A DNA stretch of 64,000 nt from Metellina segmentata (Eukaryota > Arthropoda > Arachnida > Araneae > Tetragnathidae), in NCBI GenBank assembly GCA_947359465.1, contig OX375877.1, positions 23,261,235 through 23,325,234 of the forward strand, given 5' to 3'. Under the pieces are notes generated by a model that searched no databases, was not told where the DNA came from, and saw only the letters and a program-made list of their open reading frames with translations. A program made the translations under genes and the position numbers. Shown one piece after another: positions 54,032-64,000 of the stretch. The stretch's first letter is position 1. The number at the start of each line of letters is the position of its first letter.

Positions 54032-54836
54032 ATGAGTGAATCAGCTTTTCTGCCTTTGCTTCGCAATGTGTCATGTGATGATTGTGGTATTTGTGTTCTG
54101 GATGTGAAAGTGGGGGTACCATTTGGGTATTCAGTGAACTTGAAGCTTGTGTGCACGTCGTGCAGAAAGAGTTTTGATTCGACCTTCTCTATACCTCGGG
54201 AACCATACATTCAAAAGTTTGACGTTAATACACAAATAGTGAGTGCCATTTTAGGAATGGGTCGAGGACATGCTGCAATCTTTTCTATGAACTTGGGCTC
54301 AGCTTCAATGGATCGTAAAACTTTTTCATAATGCATGAGCACATTGAGCATGAAGAACAGGTGTTTGAAAGATAATGAGTTAGAAATGTCACACAAAGCG
54401 GTTCGAAAAGGATACATGGAATGTGATTCCAGAATAAAAAAATGAAGACGTCATTAACATTTCCGTATCTTATGATGGGACACGTTATACCACACCCATA
54501 TGCTAATACCATTTAATTTTGCGTTCTTTTCATACCTTTTAAAGTCTAAAAGAAGTTTTGAAGCATTATATTGGTAAATATTCTGTTAAATGTTATGCTC
54601 GATCACGCGTGCTTTCAATGTTTATATACGTACTTGTTTCTGTCAAACGCAATCTTCGAATTGATTATGAAAGATCCACTCAGACTAATGTTTTGAAGAC
54701 CTTCAGGATGGAATGTTGAATACTGAAAATACGAAAATTATTCTTTGCCGTGTGAAGAGTTTCATCAGAAACATGTTTGGGGATGTCTATTATGACATTT
54801 TTCATCATGATGGAGCACCTGGTTTACGAGCCTAAA
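54032..54836 (+). pseudogene. Mutator-like transposase remnant
   Basis: The first 99 codons give a zinc-ribbon-like part (CDDCGICVLDV ... LVCTSCRKSF) and KFDVNTQIVSAILGMGRGHA. This resembles the Mutator-like arthropod proteins with CxxC ... CxxC followed by FD(V/I)N...G.GH. After frameshifts, VSYDGTRYTT (catalytic Asp-like YDGT) and a histidine/aspartate end (YYDIFHHDGAPG) are visible. Several frame breaks make it inactive. Assignment is by recalled pattern only. Confidence 0.5.
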
Positions 54837-55976
54837 TAAAGTGTGTTTAAGCATGCATGTCTTTCTAACAACTGTATAATAAACTAAAGTATAATTCACG
54901 CAGAATGTTTTCTTGCATATTTTACGACGTTGTAGATGCAAAATATCTCTAAGAAAGTAAGTAGCATCACTATCGTCCTGTCCTGAGAATAGCCTCGACC
55001 GTAGCAAAATGAAAAATTGCTGGTCAGAACTGAGATAAGTTTCCCATAGGAAAGTCCTAAGCAAAAACACAGTCCCGAAAGCAGTGAATCATCCCATTTT
55101 GGACCATCATAATGAAATTTACATTCAGGGTACGATCAAGTCTACGCCACGCAGATGTTCACGTTAAGCGAATTGGAGATTTAATGAAATAATGGCTTAT
55201 TAGATTGTAACGTCCCGTCATCCTAGACAGGGCACTTGCTAGTGGGCGCTTTCTCACGATCTAGCCTCTGAAAACGATGTTGGAGTCTATTTTTCGAATC
55301 TTCGTCAATCTGGTGTAATTGGAGACGCGTGTGGTTGCGTTAACTTTTGACTTCTTTATTGTATTGTTGATGGATCTAGTCTGTAAATTTTTAAACTGTA
55401 ATTTTGCAATTAGGATGTAAATCTCTATTATGATGATACAAGATTGTTTTGATAGAAAGTGCTTTTTTTTATCGTAGATATGGGTACAAAATCCTTAGAG
55501 TATTGTTGGAAGCAATACGTCATTCACTCATAGCTGTAATTTACAGATACAAATCCAGTTGTGATGCACAAAGTGACGGATTAAATATTTTTTATTTTAT
55601 TTGGTCATTTATGTATTTGATACTTTCAATACCACAATACTATTCAGAAAGGTTATCTACATTTCTCACCATCATTAAATATCACCAATTGTATATAATT
55701 TTCACAAACGACTATTGTGTATCAGAATGTACCATTATGAAAAGGTAGTACAATGTTATGCACTACGGTTTACATACCTAAATAAAGATATATACCTCCA
55801 TTGGTTTCCAATAGGTGGTAGAGAGGAAATAAAATACTCTCCGCGGACCAACAGGCAGAAGTCCAACCTCTTCCGATGCTCTGGCAACCCTTTTTCATGG
55901 ATAGAGATTTTGAAATCGTAGATGCTGTATATGGGACCTTTGGTCCCATTTAAATTTATTTTCTATCCATGACACG
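54837..55976. other. Intergenic DNA
   Basis: No supported gene; the open frame at 55,449-55,748 is unremarkable. Confidence 0.35.
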
Positions 55977-55977
55977 A

Positions 55978-56300
55978 CACCAACCAACCAACCAACCAAC
56001 CAACCAACCAACCAACCAACCAACCAACCAACCAACCAACCAACCAACCAACCAACCAACCAACCAACCAACCAACCAACCAACCAACCAACCAACCAAC
56101 CAACCAACCAACCAACCAACCAACCAACCAACCAACCAACCAACCAACCAACCAACCAGCCAACCAACCAGCCAACCAACCAACCAACCAACCAACCAAC
56201 CAACCAACCAACCAACCAACCAACCAACCAACCAACCAACCAACCAACCAACCAACCAACCAACCAACCAACCAACCAACCAACCAACCAACCAACCAAC
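55978..56300 (+). repeat. (CCAA)n microsatellite, about 80 units
   Basis: About 320 bp of CCAA, interrupted only by two CCAG units near 56,157-56,172. It is open in several frames on both strands as a simple consequence of the repeat. Confidence 0.98.
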
Positions 56301-56419
56301 GGTTTATATAGATGTACCACATAATACCAGTTACAAAACTCTGTTGATATTCACGAAAGATCAAGTCCATGAGGTTCAACAGCTAGACTAAGTCCAATGA
56401 GTTTGAATGTGCTCAATCA

Positions 56420-56576
56420 CATTGGGAGTGAGGAAGTTAGGAGAGCCAGCTTAGGTGTTTACCTCGCCATCTGACAGCAATTCATAATTACGAGGCGTTC
56501 TCGGAGCTTTACTTGGACATTAATTCCAGACCGTTGCGATGGTCTGGAACCCCAAGGCTCCAGTACGACGTTAACC
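56420..56576 (+). repeat. SINE family A body/tail, diverged
   Basis: CTCGCCATCTGACAGCAATTC, TTACGAGGCGTTCTCGG, TTAATTCCAGACCGTTGCGA and CCAGTACGACGTTAAC blocks match the family. Confidence 0.7.
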
Positions 56577-57462
56577 TCCTACCTTTCAGCCGAACATGCT
56601 CAAATGTCCAATGTTAGATCAGGACTTCCATATACATCAGTGCCAGACATACCCAGAACGTACGATGCCTTAGGGAGGCTTGTCTAATGCTACATTTTGG
56701 GCAAGACGGAAATGTCTTTTTGTCCCTGAACAAAGGATAGAGATAGGACGAAAATGGCCGTTTGAAGTTCTCAATTAACAGTACTTGCCACTTGTAATAG
56801 ACAAGAGTCATGAGATGTATAAAATGCTTCGACAAACAAATCCCTCCCAATCAATAGCAGAAGCGAATGGAATTTAACCACAAGGCAAACATTTGCCGAT
56901 ATGTTCTGAAGAGCATCAACGTAGGAATTTTCATAATTTGCCTCACCACTAACCTAAGTTGCACAGGACATTCCATTCAAATCTATGGCGCAGTTTAACA
57001 AGAGTTGCCTATTCACTTCAATTGCCACCGAGCGCTCGAAAGGATTACTTTATTCCAACCAACGTTCCACCAGTGGAGATAATGCGAGGGATAAAGCCCC
57101 TCGAACCGAATTTAATTAAGTGTAAATGAACTAATTAATCACTTAATTAAACTTTTTTCCGCTCCAGTTCTGATTCCGTTTTAAGTAGAAGGGAATGGGA
57201 ATCGCCGTTGATAGGAAAAAGTTCCAGAGGGAGATTTCATTCAATCCCAGTACTCGCTCGGTGGTCTCGAGATAATGATAGTTTTAATTACTTAGATAAA
57301 CCGATACCTTAGAGTGAAATTGCCTTCTTCACTAATGTAGTAAATAGACACTTTTTGAAGTAAAATTTACGAGCTGGAATTAGACTAATGAACTGATTTT
57401 TTTTATCATCTAATTCGCAGAAATGACAGAATTATCGATTCAGTTTGAAGCAACACTAAAAA
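56577..57462. other. Intergenic DNA
   Basis: Nothing recognised. Confidence 0.35.
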
Positions 57463-58021
57463 TACACTCTAAAACAGGGATGGCGAACCTATGACCCTCG
57501 GGTCAGACACTGACCCACGCAGGCTTTTTAAATGACCCACGCATTTATTTTTATAAGCTTATCATATACATAAAGAATTTTAATTATTTTATGAACCCCT
57601 CTTTTAAAAAATATGAAGAAAATACAAGTGTTAACAAAGAACTTAAAAATGAAAAAAAAAAAGAAAAAAAAAAGGGTATAATGATTTTGTAAAATGTTTT
57701 ATATTTATTGATTATACATAATGCTGCTTTAAGATTTATATGAGAATATTAGGATATTTATATATATGACGAAACTTGACATCTTTACTAGGGATTTCGA
57801 AATGAAAAGCATGAAATATTTTCCTCAATCACAAAAAACATTTTCAAAACACAATAACGATGGAAAATACGCTTGACGTTTAAGAAAATGCAATCAAAAA
57901 ATATTTAATGATTATACAGGAAATAAACCAAAGGCTTTGAGGAGAGATTTAATCAATTTAAGAGTGTGGAAAATACGTTTCACTTTATTTTATATCCATA
58001 CAATACAAAATTCGAAACAAT

Positions 58022-58424
58022 GGAGTTGAACGAATTTAAGTGGCTAGATAGGCAAAATTTAGAAATGGAATTAGTTGAATTTCAAAGCTCAAAGCAGCAT
58101 AGCTTGGAAAAATAAATTTCATAACTTGATTTCTGAAGTAGAAGGGAAAATGTCTGAAAATATCTGAGATTAAATTAGTGCAAATTACAATGATCCCATG
58201 CTGAAATTTGAAAATATTATATTAAAAGTATGGCTTCTTTACCAAATAATTTTATCTCAAAGAATAAATTTGCTAATGCTGTTTTAACGATGTTTGGATC
58301 CACATATTCAAGTGAAAAATTGTTTTCTTCGATGAATTTTGAAAAGTCTACCAATAGAAATAAACTCGGAAATGAATTGACTGCGAAATGCGTTAAACTA
58401 ATGAATACTGAATATGAATATTAA
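58022..58424 (+). pseudogene. hAT transposase C-terminal remnant
   Basis: 58,022-58,115 reads ELNEFKWLDRQNLEMELVEF before a stop. 58,230-58,424 is an open frame with LTMFGSTYSSEKLFSSMNFE, then STNRNKLGNELTAKCVKL, the hAT dimerisation domain (FGSTY..E..FS.MN..K...R..L...L). The N-terminal and catalytic parts are not recoverable by eye. Confidence 0.7.
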
Positions 58425-58555
58425 GAAATAATATTAAGAATATTAAGACTTAATATTAAGAAATTATCTGACAAAAAACAACAACAGAGTTCTCATTAAA
58501 TATACTTTAATTTTATTGTACATACACATACACCTATATTGTCTATTAAAATATA

Positions 58556-58561
<6 letters not shown>

Positions 58562-58636
<75 letters not shown>
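58562..58636. repeat. (AT)n microsatellite
   Basis: About 37 AT units inside the hAT element. Confidence 0.95.
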
Positions 58637-58641
<5 letters not shown>

Positions 58642-58828
58642 GGAATACTAGACAACGGTAGTTGTCTACTAGTCTGGAAAGAACTCCTTATAAGAGCAAC
58701 GAGACTGGTAGGAGTCAGTTGCATTGTAGTAGGAATGCAAGGCAAGACTGTCAGGAGCCATTCACATTCCGGTATTCAGTTACGAGAAAATTAATAGAAC
58801 AGACACTTTTTCCCCTGGACGCCATTGA

Positions 58829-59098
58829 CATCGACCTTAAAATGAAATAGACGGATCATGTGGGCGGAGTCGCTGTCGTAAGATCTCTGAAGGGTAAATC
58901 ACAAATCGACTTATCCGATTGGCTATGGAAGCGCAGACTAGTGTTTCTAATAACTGTGGATAGTCACGGTAACCAATTAATAGTTTAGAATTCATGCTTT
59001 TACCCACAACCACGTGACACATCTTCAAACCGAGCAACTGCACCAAATAACTTGAAACAGCGGTCGCATGCTCCGTCTATATCATTTTAAGGTCGATG
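58829..59098 (+). mobile_element. 270-bp MITE with 8-bp target duplication, inside the hAT element
   Basis: CATCGACCTTAAAATGAAAT(AGACGGA) and the inverted copy (one mismatch) form 27-bp termini. GCCATTGA flanks both sides (58,821-58,828 and 59,099-59,106). The 8-bp duplication fits hAT or P superfamilies. It has no coding capacity. Confidence 0.85.
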
Positions 59099-59277
59099 GC
59101 CATTGAGAGCTGACGTATTTTTTCCGAGCAGAGACGACTGCTGCAGATAATGACGGAACTGTTTTAAAATATAACTCAACTGTACATAATAACTGTGGAT
59201 ATTAATTCATTAAATGTCAATGTGCTGTAAGATTCGAAGTCTTTAATATAGACCTTACCAAACAGAACAACACGAAT

Positions 59278-59279
<2 letters not shown>

Positions 59280-59332
<53 letters not shown>
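59280..59332. repeat. (AT)n microsatellite
   Basis: About 26 AT units, second tract in the hAT element. Confidence 0.95.
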
Positions 59333-59334
<2 letters not shown>

Positions 59335-59529
59335 TTTGCTCTTCATTTGCAAAAGCAAAAATTGTAAAACAAAAAGGAATCGTTAACTAATTAAAGGATT
59401 AAAAAATTGAGAACCCAAAAAGTAATTTTTTACCATGCTTTCTATCCCATTTCCAAGTGACTCACCAGATAGTGCTAAAAAAAACAATGCATAAAATTTA
59501 CCCACCTCTTAAAAGGTTCGCCGTCCCTG

Positions 59530-59612
59530 CTCTAAAACATCGACGCACAAAGTTGGAGTTGTCCGATTGCGATAAAAATTGGTGGATGTGAAGAACATTA
59601 GATACATTTTGT
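59530..59612 (-). mobile_element. Tc1 (beta family) end fragment split by the hAT
   Basis: CATCGACGCACAAAGTTGGA, then GTTGTCCGATTGCGATAAAA and TTGGTGGATGTGAAGAACAT match the reverse complement of the end at 36,420-36,490. The outer 12 bp lie at 57,463-57,474. Confidence 0.75.
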
Positions 59613-61278
59613 TTCGGTTTTTCCTTTAATATTTGAGGCAGCCATAATGAATTGCACTGGTCTTTGCCCAATTAAAAATCCATAATAGAAAATCTGATTA
59701 TAAAAAATGAATAAATGGAATTTTACAGAAAGTTGATGAAGTTTCTGGAACGATCTTCACTCTTTCTACCGCTTCACCAATTTCTGAGTGAAATTTACGC
59801 ATTAAAATATAAGACTATTCTCCTAGTACTTTTTTTAAAACAATATTTCTATAAATTATTAATATTCATTTAACTATACAATTTTTTCTTGTTAATCTTA
59901 AAATTATATTTATTTGTTTCGTTTTTCCATACTTGTAGATGGGTGTATCCATAATGGATTGGACCCTTCTTTGTTCAACTAAAAGAGCATGATAAAATCT
60001 CTAATTATAAAAAATAAATAGATGAATAACACAAAAAGTTGATGAAAATTCTTGAGCAATCTTCAGAGGTAGGCTGAGCAGGAGTTAATAGCGATTACAT
60101 CTAGCAAATAAAAAAATTCTGTGCATTATGATTTATGCATGAAATATTTGTTTTATTCTTCAAACAGAAATTTGAGATTTATTAAAAAAAATTCAGTTTT
60201 TTTCTGTGATTTTTGAGCTTACAGTACAAGATGATCTACAGATACCTTTCAACTTCTTCGAAGTTGTTTGACAATCGTATTTCCCACGGACATGTGCAAT
60301 TGATGTCTGGGGTTTATTTATTTTTTTTATTTATCTGTTGTTAATTATTTTAGGATTGTCTTCTACTAATCATATTTATCAACGTACTTCCTCCATTCAA
60401 AATTTTTAGCAACCAATTATTGTTGTTGTGTCAGCACAAAAGACAGCCGCCAACTGTAGCAATCTTCCTTGTCTATAAGGAATGAAAGAAAATGAGAAAA
60501 TATTAAAAATTTATTTTAGATGTTTAAGGGCTTTTTCATACTTTACTTGATTCAGCATGTCTTACATTTGGGAGATATATGTATCATATATAAAAAGGAA
60601 ACATTATGGTAATTACAGCTTGATTTTTCTCTTTTCTGGACACAGCTCTGTCTCTTTTCAGGACAATAACAAACCAGATTTTCTTCAGATTTCTGTGAAT
60701 TCGTATTCTTTATCATCTAAATCGTCCGGTAAGTTAAGTTCTTATTTATAACTATCAGAATTACCCGACTTGACTCAGGCTGAATTAGTTAACTGTAGAT
60801 TGAAAAAGTGATCTGAGTAATTAATTTTCCATTTCTAACATCATTTAAGTGTCAAAGCAATAATGTCTTAACACCTTTTCTACATGTTCTAATTCTGTGA
60901 AGAAAATGTAATCGATTACCATTTTCCAAGAAATGAAAAATCGATTTGACAATGGTTTTTTGAAAAACAAAATCACCGTTTTCAACAAACTTTTAAAAGA
61001 TATAACGAGTTGCTTTAAATATAGCTTCAAATTAAAAAAGTAGGCAACATTGACTTTCTGTCACTACAACAAAAAATGTTTAATGTTTAGTAAGACCTTG
61101 TTCAGATTTTTTTAGCATTAATATTCTTACACTATCGGCGAAGTTCCATTTAACATTTGCTGCACTTCACCTACGAACACCTGTTTCTGCTAAACTTTAA
61201 AGCATATTTTTCTAAAATTCAAGAATTTAGTTTTGAATGGAAACCATCTACCTGTTTAGAATGAGGAGGATGGTGTTA
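59613..61278. other. AT-rich intergenic DNA
   Basis: Nothing recognised. A pair of related sentences (TAATGAATTGCACTGGTCTTTG at 59,645 and TAATGGATTGGACCCTTCTTTG at 59,953) suggests a diverged local duplication of about 300 bp. Confidence 0.35.
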
Positions 61279-61281
61279 TTA

Positions 61282-61751
61282 GGCCCGTTGCGCACATCCG
61301 GCTTTTCAACGTGCAGCTCCGCTTCGGCATCGAAGCCCAAGTATGCACACGTAACCCTGAAATGATGCAAGTTCACATTACGCGCCATTTGCGATAAATA
61401 TTCTATCAAAGAAATTTTCGCTACTTGTTTTTTAGGTTTAAGAAAGTTTATTTCGCCTACTTGGTGTAAAAAAAGTATATTTTGTAACAAAATAGACGTT
61501 ATTGGATACAACCACTTATTAATTATTATTTATCTTCCATTTATATATGAAAACAAGTTACTTCAGGATGGAGAAGCGTTTGCGGCGCCGTGGGGAACTA
61601 CGGTACAAATTGCACGCAAGTTGGACGTACGTTGCAGCAGCGGCGCCGGAGACATGTGAGCACTACTCCATTAGAGCTAATGTATCTCAGACCACACTTG
61701 CGTTGTGGCAGCGGCGCCGCACGTTGAAAAACCGGACATGTGCACCGGGCC
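61282..61751 (+). mobile_element. MITE with TTA target (PIF/Harbinger-type)
   Basis: GGCCCGTTGCGCACATCCGG ... CTTTTCAACGTGC and the inverted copy of GCACGTTGAAAAACCGGACA ... TGTGCACCGGGCC form ~35-bp termini; TTA flanks both (61,279-61,281, 61,752-61,754). 470 bp. The right half holds three GCGGCGCCG boxes. Confidence 0.8.
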
Positions 61752-61754
61752 TTA

Positions 61755-62309
61755 GTCTATTGAGTGCAATTTTCGACAAAACGAAGTAATTTTATCTGAA
61801 ATATGGGAGCAAATGCGTTTCAATGAGTTTAATTGTTTTGTGAGGGAAACGTGTCAAAAATTTAAAATACTTCGAATACATTGCATTAGCTACCAGTCGT
61901 GATTCAAAATGATTTGCTCTGTATATTTTAATTATATTTAGAAAAAGAAATTCTACTACCACGTGTGTTAAAGCAGTCTTTTAACGAAAGTTAATCAAAA
62001 TGTTCATATTCCATCCAGACGTCTTAAGCAATATTTGAATAAATTGTATTAGCTACCAGTCGTGGTTCGAAAGGATCTGTGCTGTATGTTTTAATTATTT
62101 TTAGAACAAATTCTACGACTTCATGTGTTAAAGCAAGGACTTTTAACGAAAGTTAATAATTAAGTTAACGTATGCCGTCCAGACGCCTTTAGCAATATTG
62201 AATGCAAAGTAAATTTAATTCCTACCGTTCTTTAGAACAAATTGAAAGTTTTAAACTCTTTGTCTCCGAATCTGTCCCAAATAATCGGAAATTATTGATA
62301 TTTTAAAAA
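61755..62309. other. AT-rich DNA with a local duplication
   Basis: GCATTAGCTACCAGTCGTG...TTTTAACGAAAGTTAAT at 61,885 recurs at about 62,047, a ~165-bp imperfect tandem duplication. No gene. Confidence 0.5.
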
Positions 62310-63150
62310 GTTAAAATAAAAGAAGAATTAAAATTTAAAATCCGTAAAAATTCTTTTTGAAAAATGCTTTATCAGCAGTAGTTTGAGTATGCCTCTTGAG
62401 CAGCTGCTTCACTGACTTTGAAATGTGCGGCGGAGCGCCATCTTGCATAAAAATGATACTCCCCACACATGCACGCTGTTGAAGTGTGGAATGAAGCGGT
62501 TGCGCAAAAGACTCTTATAACGTTTACCATTGACGGTACAGGTAACAGGACCATCACGACCCATCTCTTCGAAAAAAATGGTCCTACGATAAACGATGGC
62601 GTCAACCCGCACCACACTGTTACCTTTGCAGAATGAAGAGGTACTGGTTAATGTGCGAACGGATTTTCCGTTGCCCATATTCTGAAATTCTGAGTATTGA
62701 CATGTCCTTGAAGATGAAAATGGACTTCCGTCTGTCCACAAAATGTTCCATGGTCATCCATTGTCCACTTCCATACGAGCAAGAAATTCTTGAGCAAAAG
62801 TTTGTCTTACTGGCAGGTCAGCAGGAAGCAACTTCTGAACATGGGTAATTTTGTATGGATATCAATGCAGGATGTTTCGTACAATTTTATGCACCGTTGT
62901 CACAGGCATCTTTAAAGTTCGGGCAATTCCCCTCGCACTGACCGTTTGCACACCACCGCTCTGCTCTTCCTGGAATGCAGTGGCCACATCTTCTACTGAC
63001 GTCGACGCAATTGGTTTCCTCCCTCTGCCTCTTCACTTCAAAAGAACCTGTCTCTGCGAATTTCTTAATCACTTATTTATTGAAATTAAATAGTACCAAA
63101 TTAATGATAAATAGGTTTGAAGTGATCGCCTTCTTTTTTAAGAGGACAGC
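62310..63150 (-). pseudogene. Transposase remnant 1 (DUF4817/DDE type)
   Basis: Minus strand, from about 63,070: HTH part FAETGSFEVKRQR, then RNILH, VQKLLPADLPVRQTFAQEFL, the first catalytic Asp block (LWTD), HLQGHVNTQNFRIWATENP, KVTVWCGLTPSFIVGPFF and FMQDGAPPH (second Asp). Frame changes and stops throughout; the Glu block is not seen. Order of blocks is that of a complete gene, so this was once a near-full copy. Confidence 0.65.
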
Positions 63151-63640
63151 AGTGAGGTTGTTGAGGAATCCATCCATCACGCGTGAGGAGACTTCGATGT
63201 CAATCATGTTGACTGTAGTTGTAACGTCAGTCCAGGAAGTGTCTTAGGACATGTCTGACGTACTTTGTACTTCAAATAAACCAACAAGAAGAAATCACAA
63301 GGATTCAAATCCGGGGAAAAGGGCGGCCATTCAATACCACCTTGGAAGGGCGATGGGTAATCCAACGCAGTGATTCGATCGTGAAAATGCTCATTAAGCA
63401 CTTCGAAAACTTCCGCCGTACGATGTGGTCTTGCACCATCCTGCATAAAACACGGACAAAGGCATTATCATGAAGAAAAAAGATGATTTCCCCGTCCGGA
63501 AACTGTCTATATTTCGCAGCGTTTAATGTGCCGTCAATGAAAACTGGGCCAACACGCAACATGGGAGGATATTGCGCAACACACAAGAAATTACCCACTC
63601 TAATGACTATGCGCACCAAGTTTGGCCTCACTGCTCACAG
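63110..63640 (-). pseudogene. Transposase remnant 2, same type, head-to-tail with remnant 1
   Basis: Minus strand: RVGPVFIDGTLNAAKYRQF, CRMVQDHIVRRKFSKCL / MQDGARPHRTAEVFEVLNEH (second Asp block in two frames) and GGIEWPPFSPDLNPCDFFLL (Glu block). The C-terminus meets the start of remnant 1 near 63,110-63,150. The N-terminus and first Asp lie beyond or are lost. Confidence 0.7.
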
Positions 63641-64000
63641 CTACCGCCATCTATTAGGCTTTTTTTCTAACATTACCCGTGGGGCTAGTAAGTGATGTAG
63701 TATGACGCGATATTTCATTAATATAATAAACATTACAAAGAGCTTTATAGAGCTAAGCATGGAACTGTTATGCTACTACTTATGCAGGAGGTACAGGAGA
63801 TGCCAAAATAAATTACTAAATGTAATGTGACCACAGTTCACATAAAGTTTTAATGAAGTCGGAACCCCGTTTTTTCCACCAGAAAAGACACTGGAATCTA
63901 CCATTTGTTCCAGTGACGATACATTTGAAAGAAACTCATGATGTGGTAATAGGCAAGGTATTATGCAAAGAAATGCTTAGGAAAGTTTGCATATAATTTC
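63641..64000. other. Intergenic DNA
   Basis: Nothing recognised. Confidence 0.35.

Larger units (their letters stand above)
57475..59529 (+). mobile_element. hAT element with 8-bp target duplication
   Basis: Ends CAGGGATGGCGAACC and the reverse complement CAGGGACGGCGAACC (14 of 15 match), flanked by CTCTAAAA at 57,467-57,474 and 59,530-59,537. It contains a damaged transposase, a nested MITE and two (AT)n tracts. It is inserted in the end of a Tc1 element, whose TIR (TACACTCTAAAA / CATCGACGCACA) is cut by it. Confidence 0.9.

Noticed and set aside
55895..56391. Open frames of repeated Gly-Trp-Leu-Val or Asn-Gln-Pro-Thr on both strands
   Set aside because: They are the direct translation of the (CCAA)n microsatellite; no start context, domain or codon evidence of a gene.
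58464..58794. Frames of alternating Tyr-Ile across the AT tracts
   Set aside because: Product of (AT)n microsatellites inside the hAT element.

Overview
This is a eukaryotic, AT-rich, intron- and transposon-dominated stretch, most likely from an arthropod and plausibly an arachnid. The reasons are the mix of Tc1/mariner, hAT, PIF/Harbinger and piggyBac DNA elements with target-site duplications, the Ty3/gypsy LTR elements, the tRNA-derived SINEs, a LINE 3' end of a type I associate with spider genomes, and splice-site/poly(A)-signal patterns instead of operons. Species cannot be fixed from the window. There is no bacterial, viral or CRISPR locus.

Layout. 1-9 kb: AT-rich DNA with a degraded DNA transposon with long inverted repeats (about 2.6-4.0 kb) and a few weak host-exon candidates (5.8-6.1, 7.56, 8.9-9.06 kb). 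9-12.3 kb: AT-rich, nothing coding seen. 12.34-13.22 kb: internally deleted Tc1-like element. 14.67-15.16 kb: the best host-gene candidate, a terminal exon with acceptor, stop and AATAAA. 16.9-21.6 kb: LTR retrotransposon 1 (Ty3/gypsy) with LTRs that look identical and a 5-bp target duplication. 22.7-23.1 kb: LINE 3' end. 23.13-23.58 kb: PIF/Harbinger-like element. 24.2-32.6 kb: a Tc1 element split by LTR retrotransposon 2 and by a tRNA-derived SINE, followed 12 bp later by a second Tc1-like element (32.6-34.0 kb) whose transposase has one internal stop and a lost start codon.

34-64 kb: mostly AT-rich intergenic DNA carrying truncated Tc1 pieces, two copies of a second tRNA-derived SINE (38 and 47.5 kb), a 45-bp hairpin minisatellite (42.9-43.4 kb), a piggyBac remnant at TTAA (44.9-45.9 kb), a short Tc1 derivative (46.8-47.3 kb), a 51-bp minisatellite (52 kb), a fold-back abutting a Tc1 end (53.1-53.7 kb), a Mutator-like transposase remnant (54 kb), a (CCAA)n tract (56 kb), a hAT element with a MITE inside it (57.5-59.5 kb), a second PIF-type MITE (61.3-61.75 kb) and two head-to-tail transposase remnants (62.3-63.6 kb).

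The most notable object is LTR retrotransposon 2. Its reverse transcriptase and RNase H are of Ty3/gypsy type, but its integrase lies upstream of the reverse transcriptase (gag-protease-integrase-RT-RNase H), the order of Ty1/copia and of the gypsy-related Gmr1 group. A 160-bp tandem duplication breaks an otherwise continuous integrase-RT frame, which shows that this order is native to the element and not a later rearrangement.
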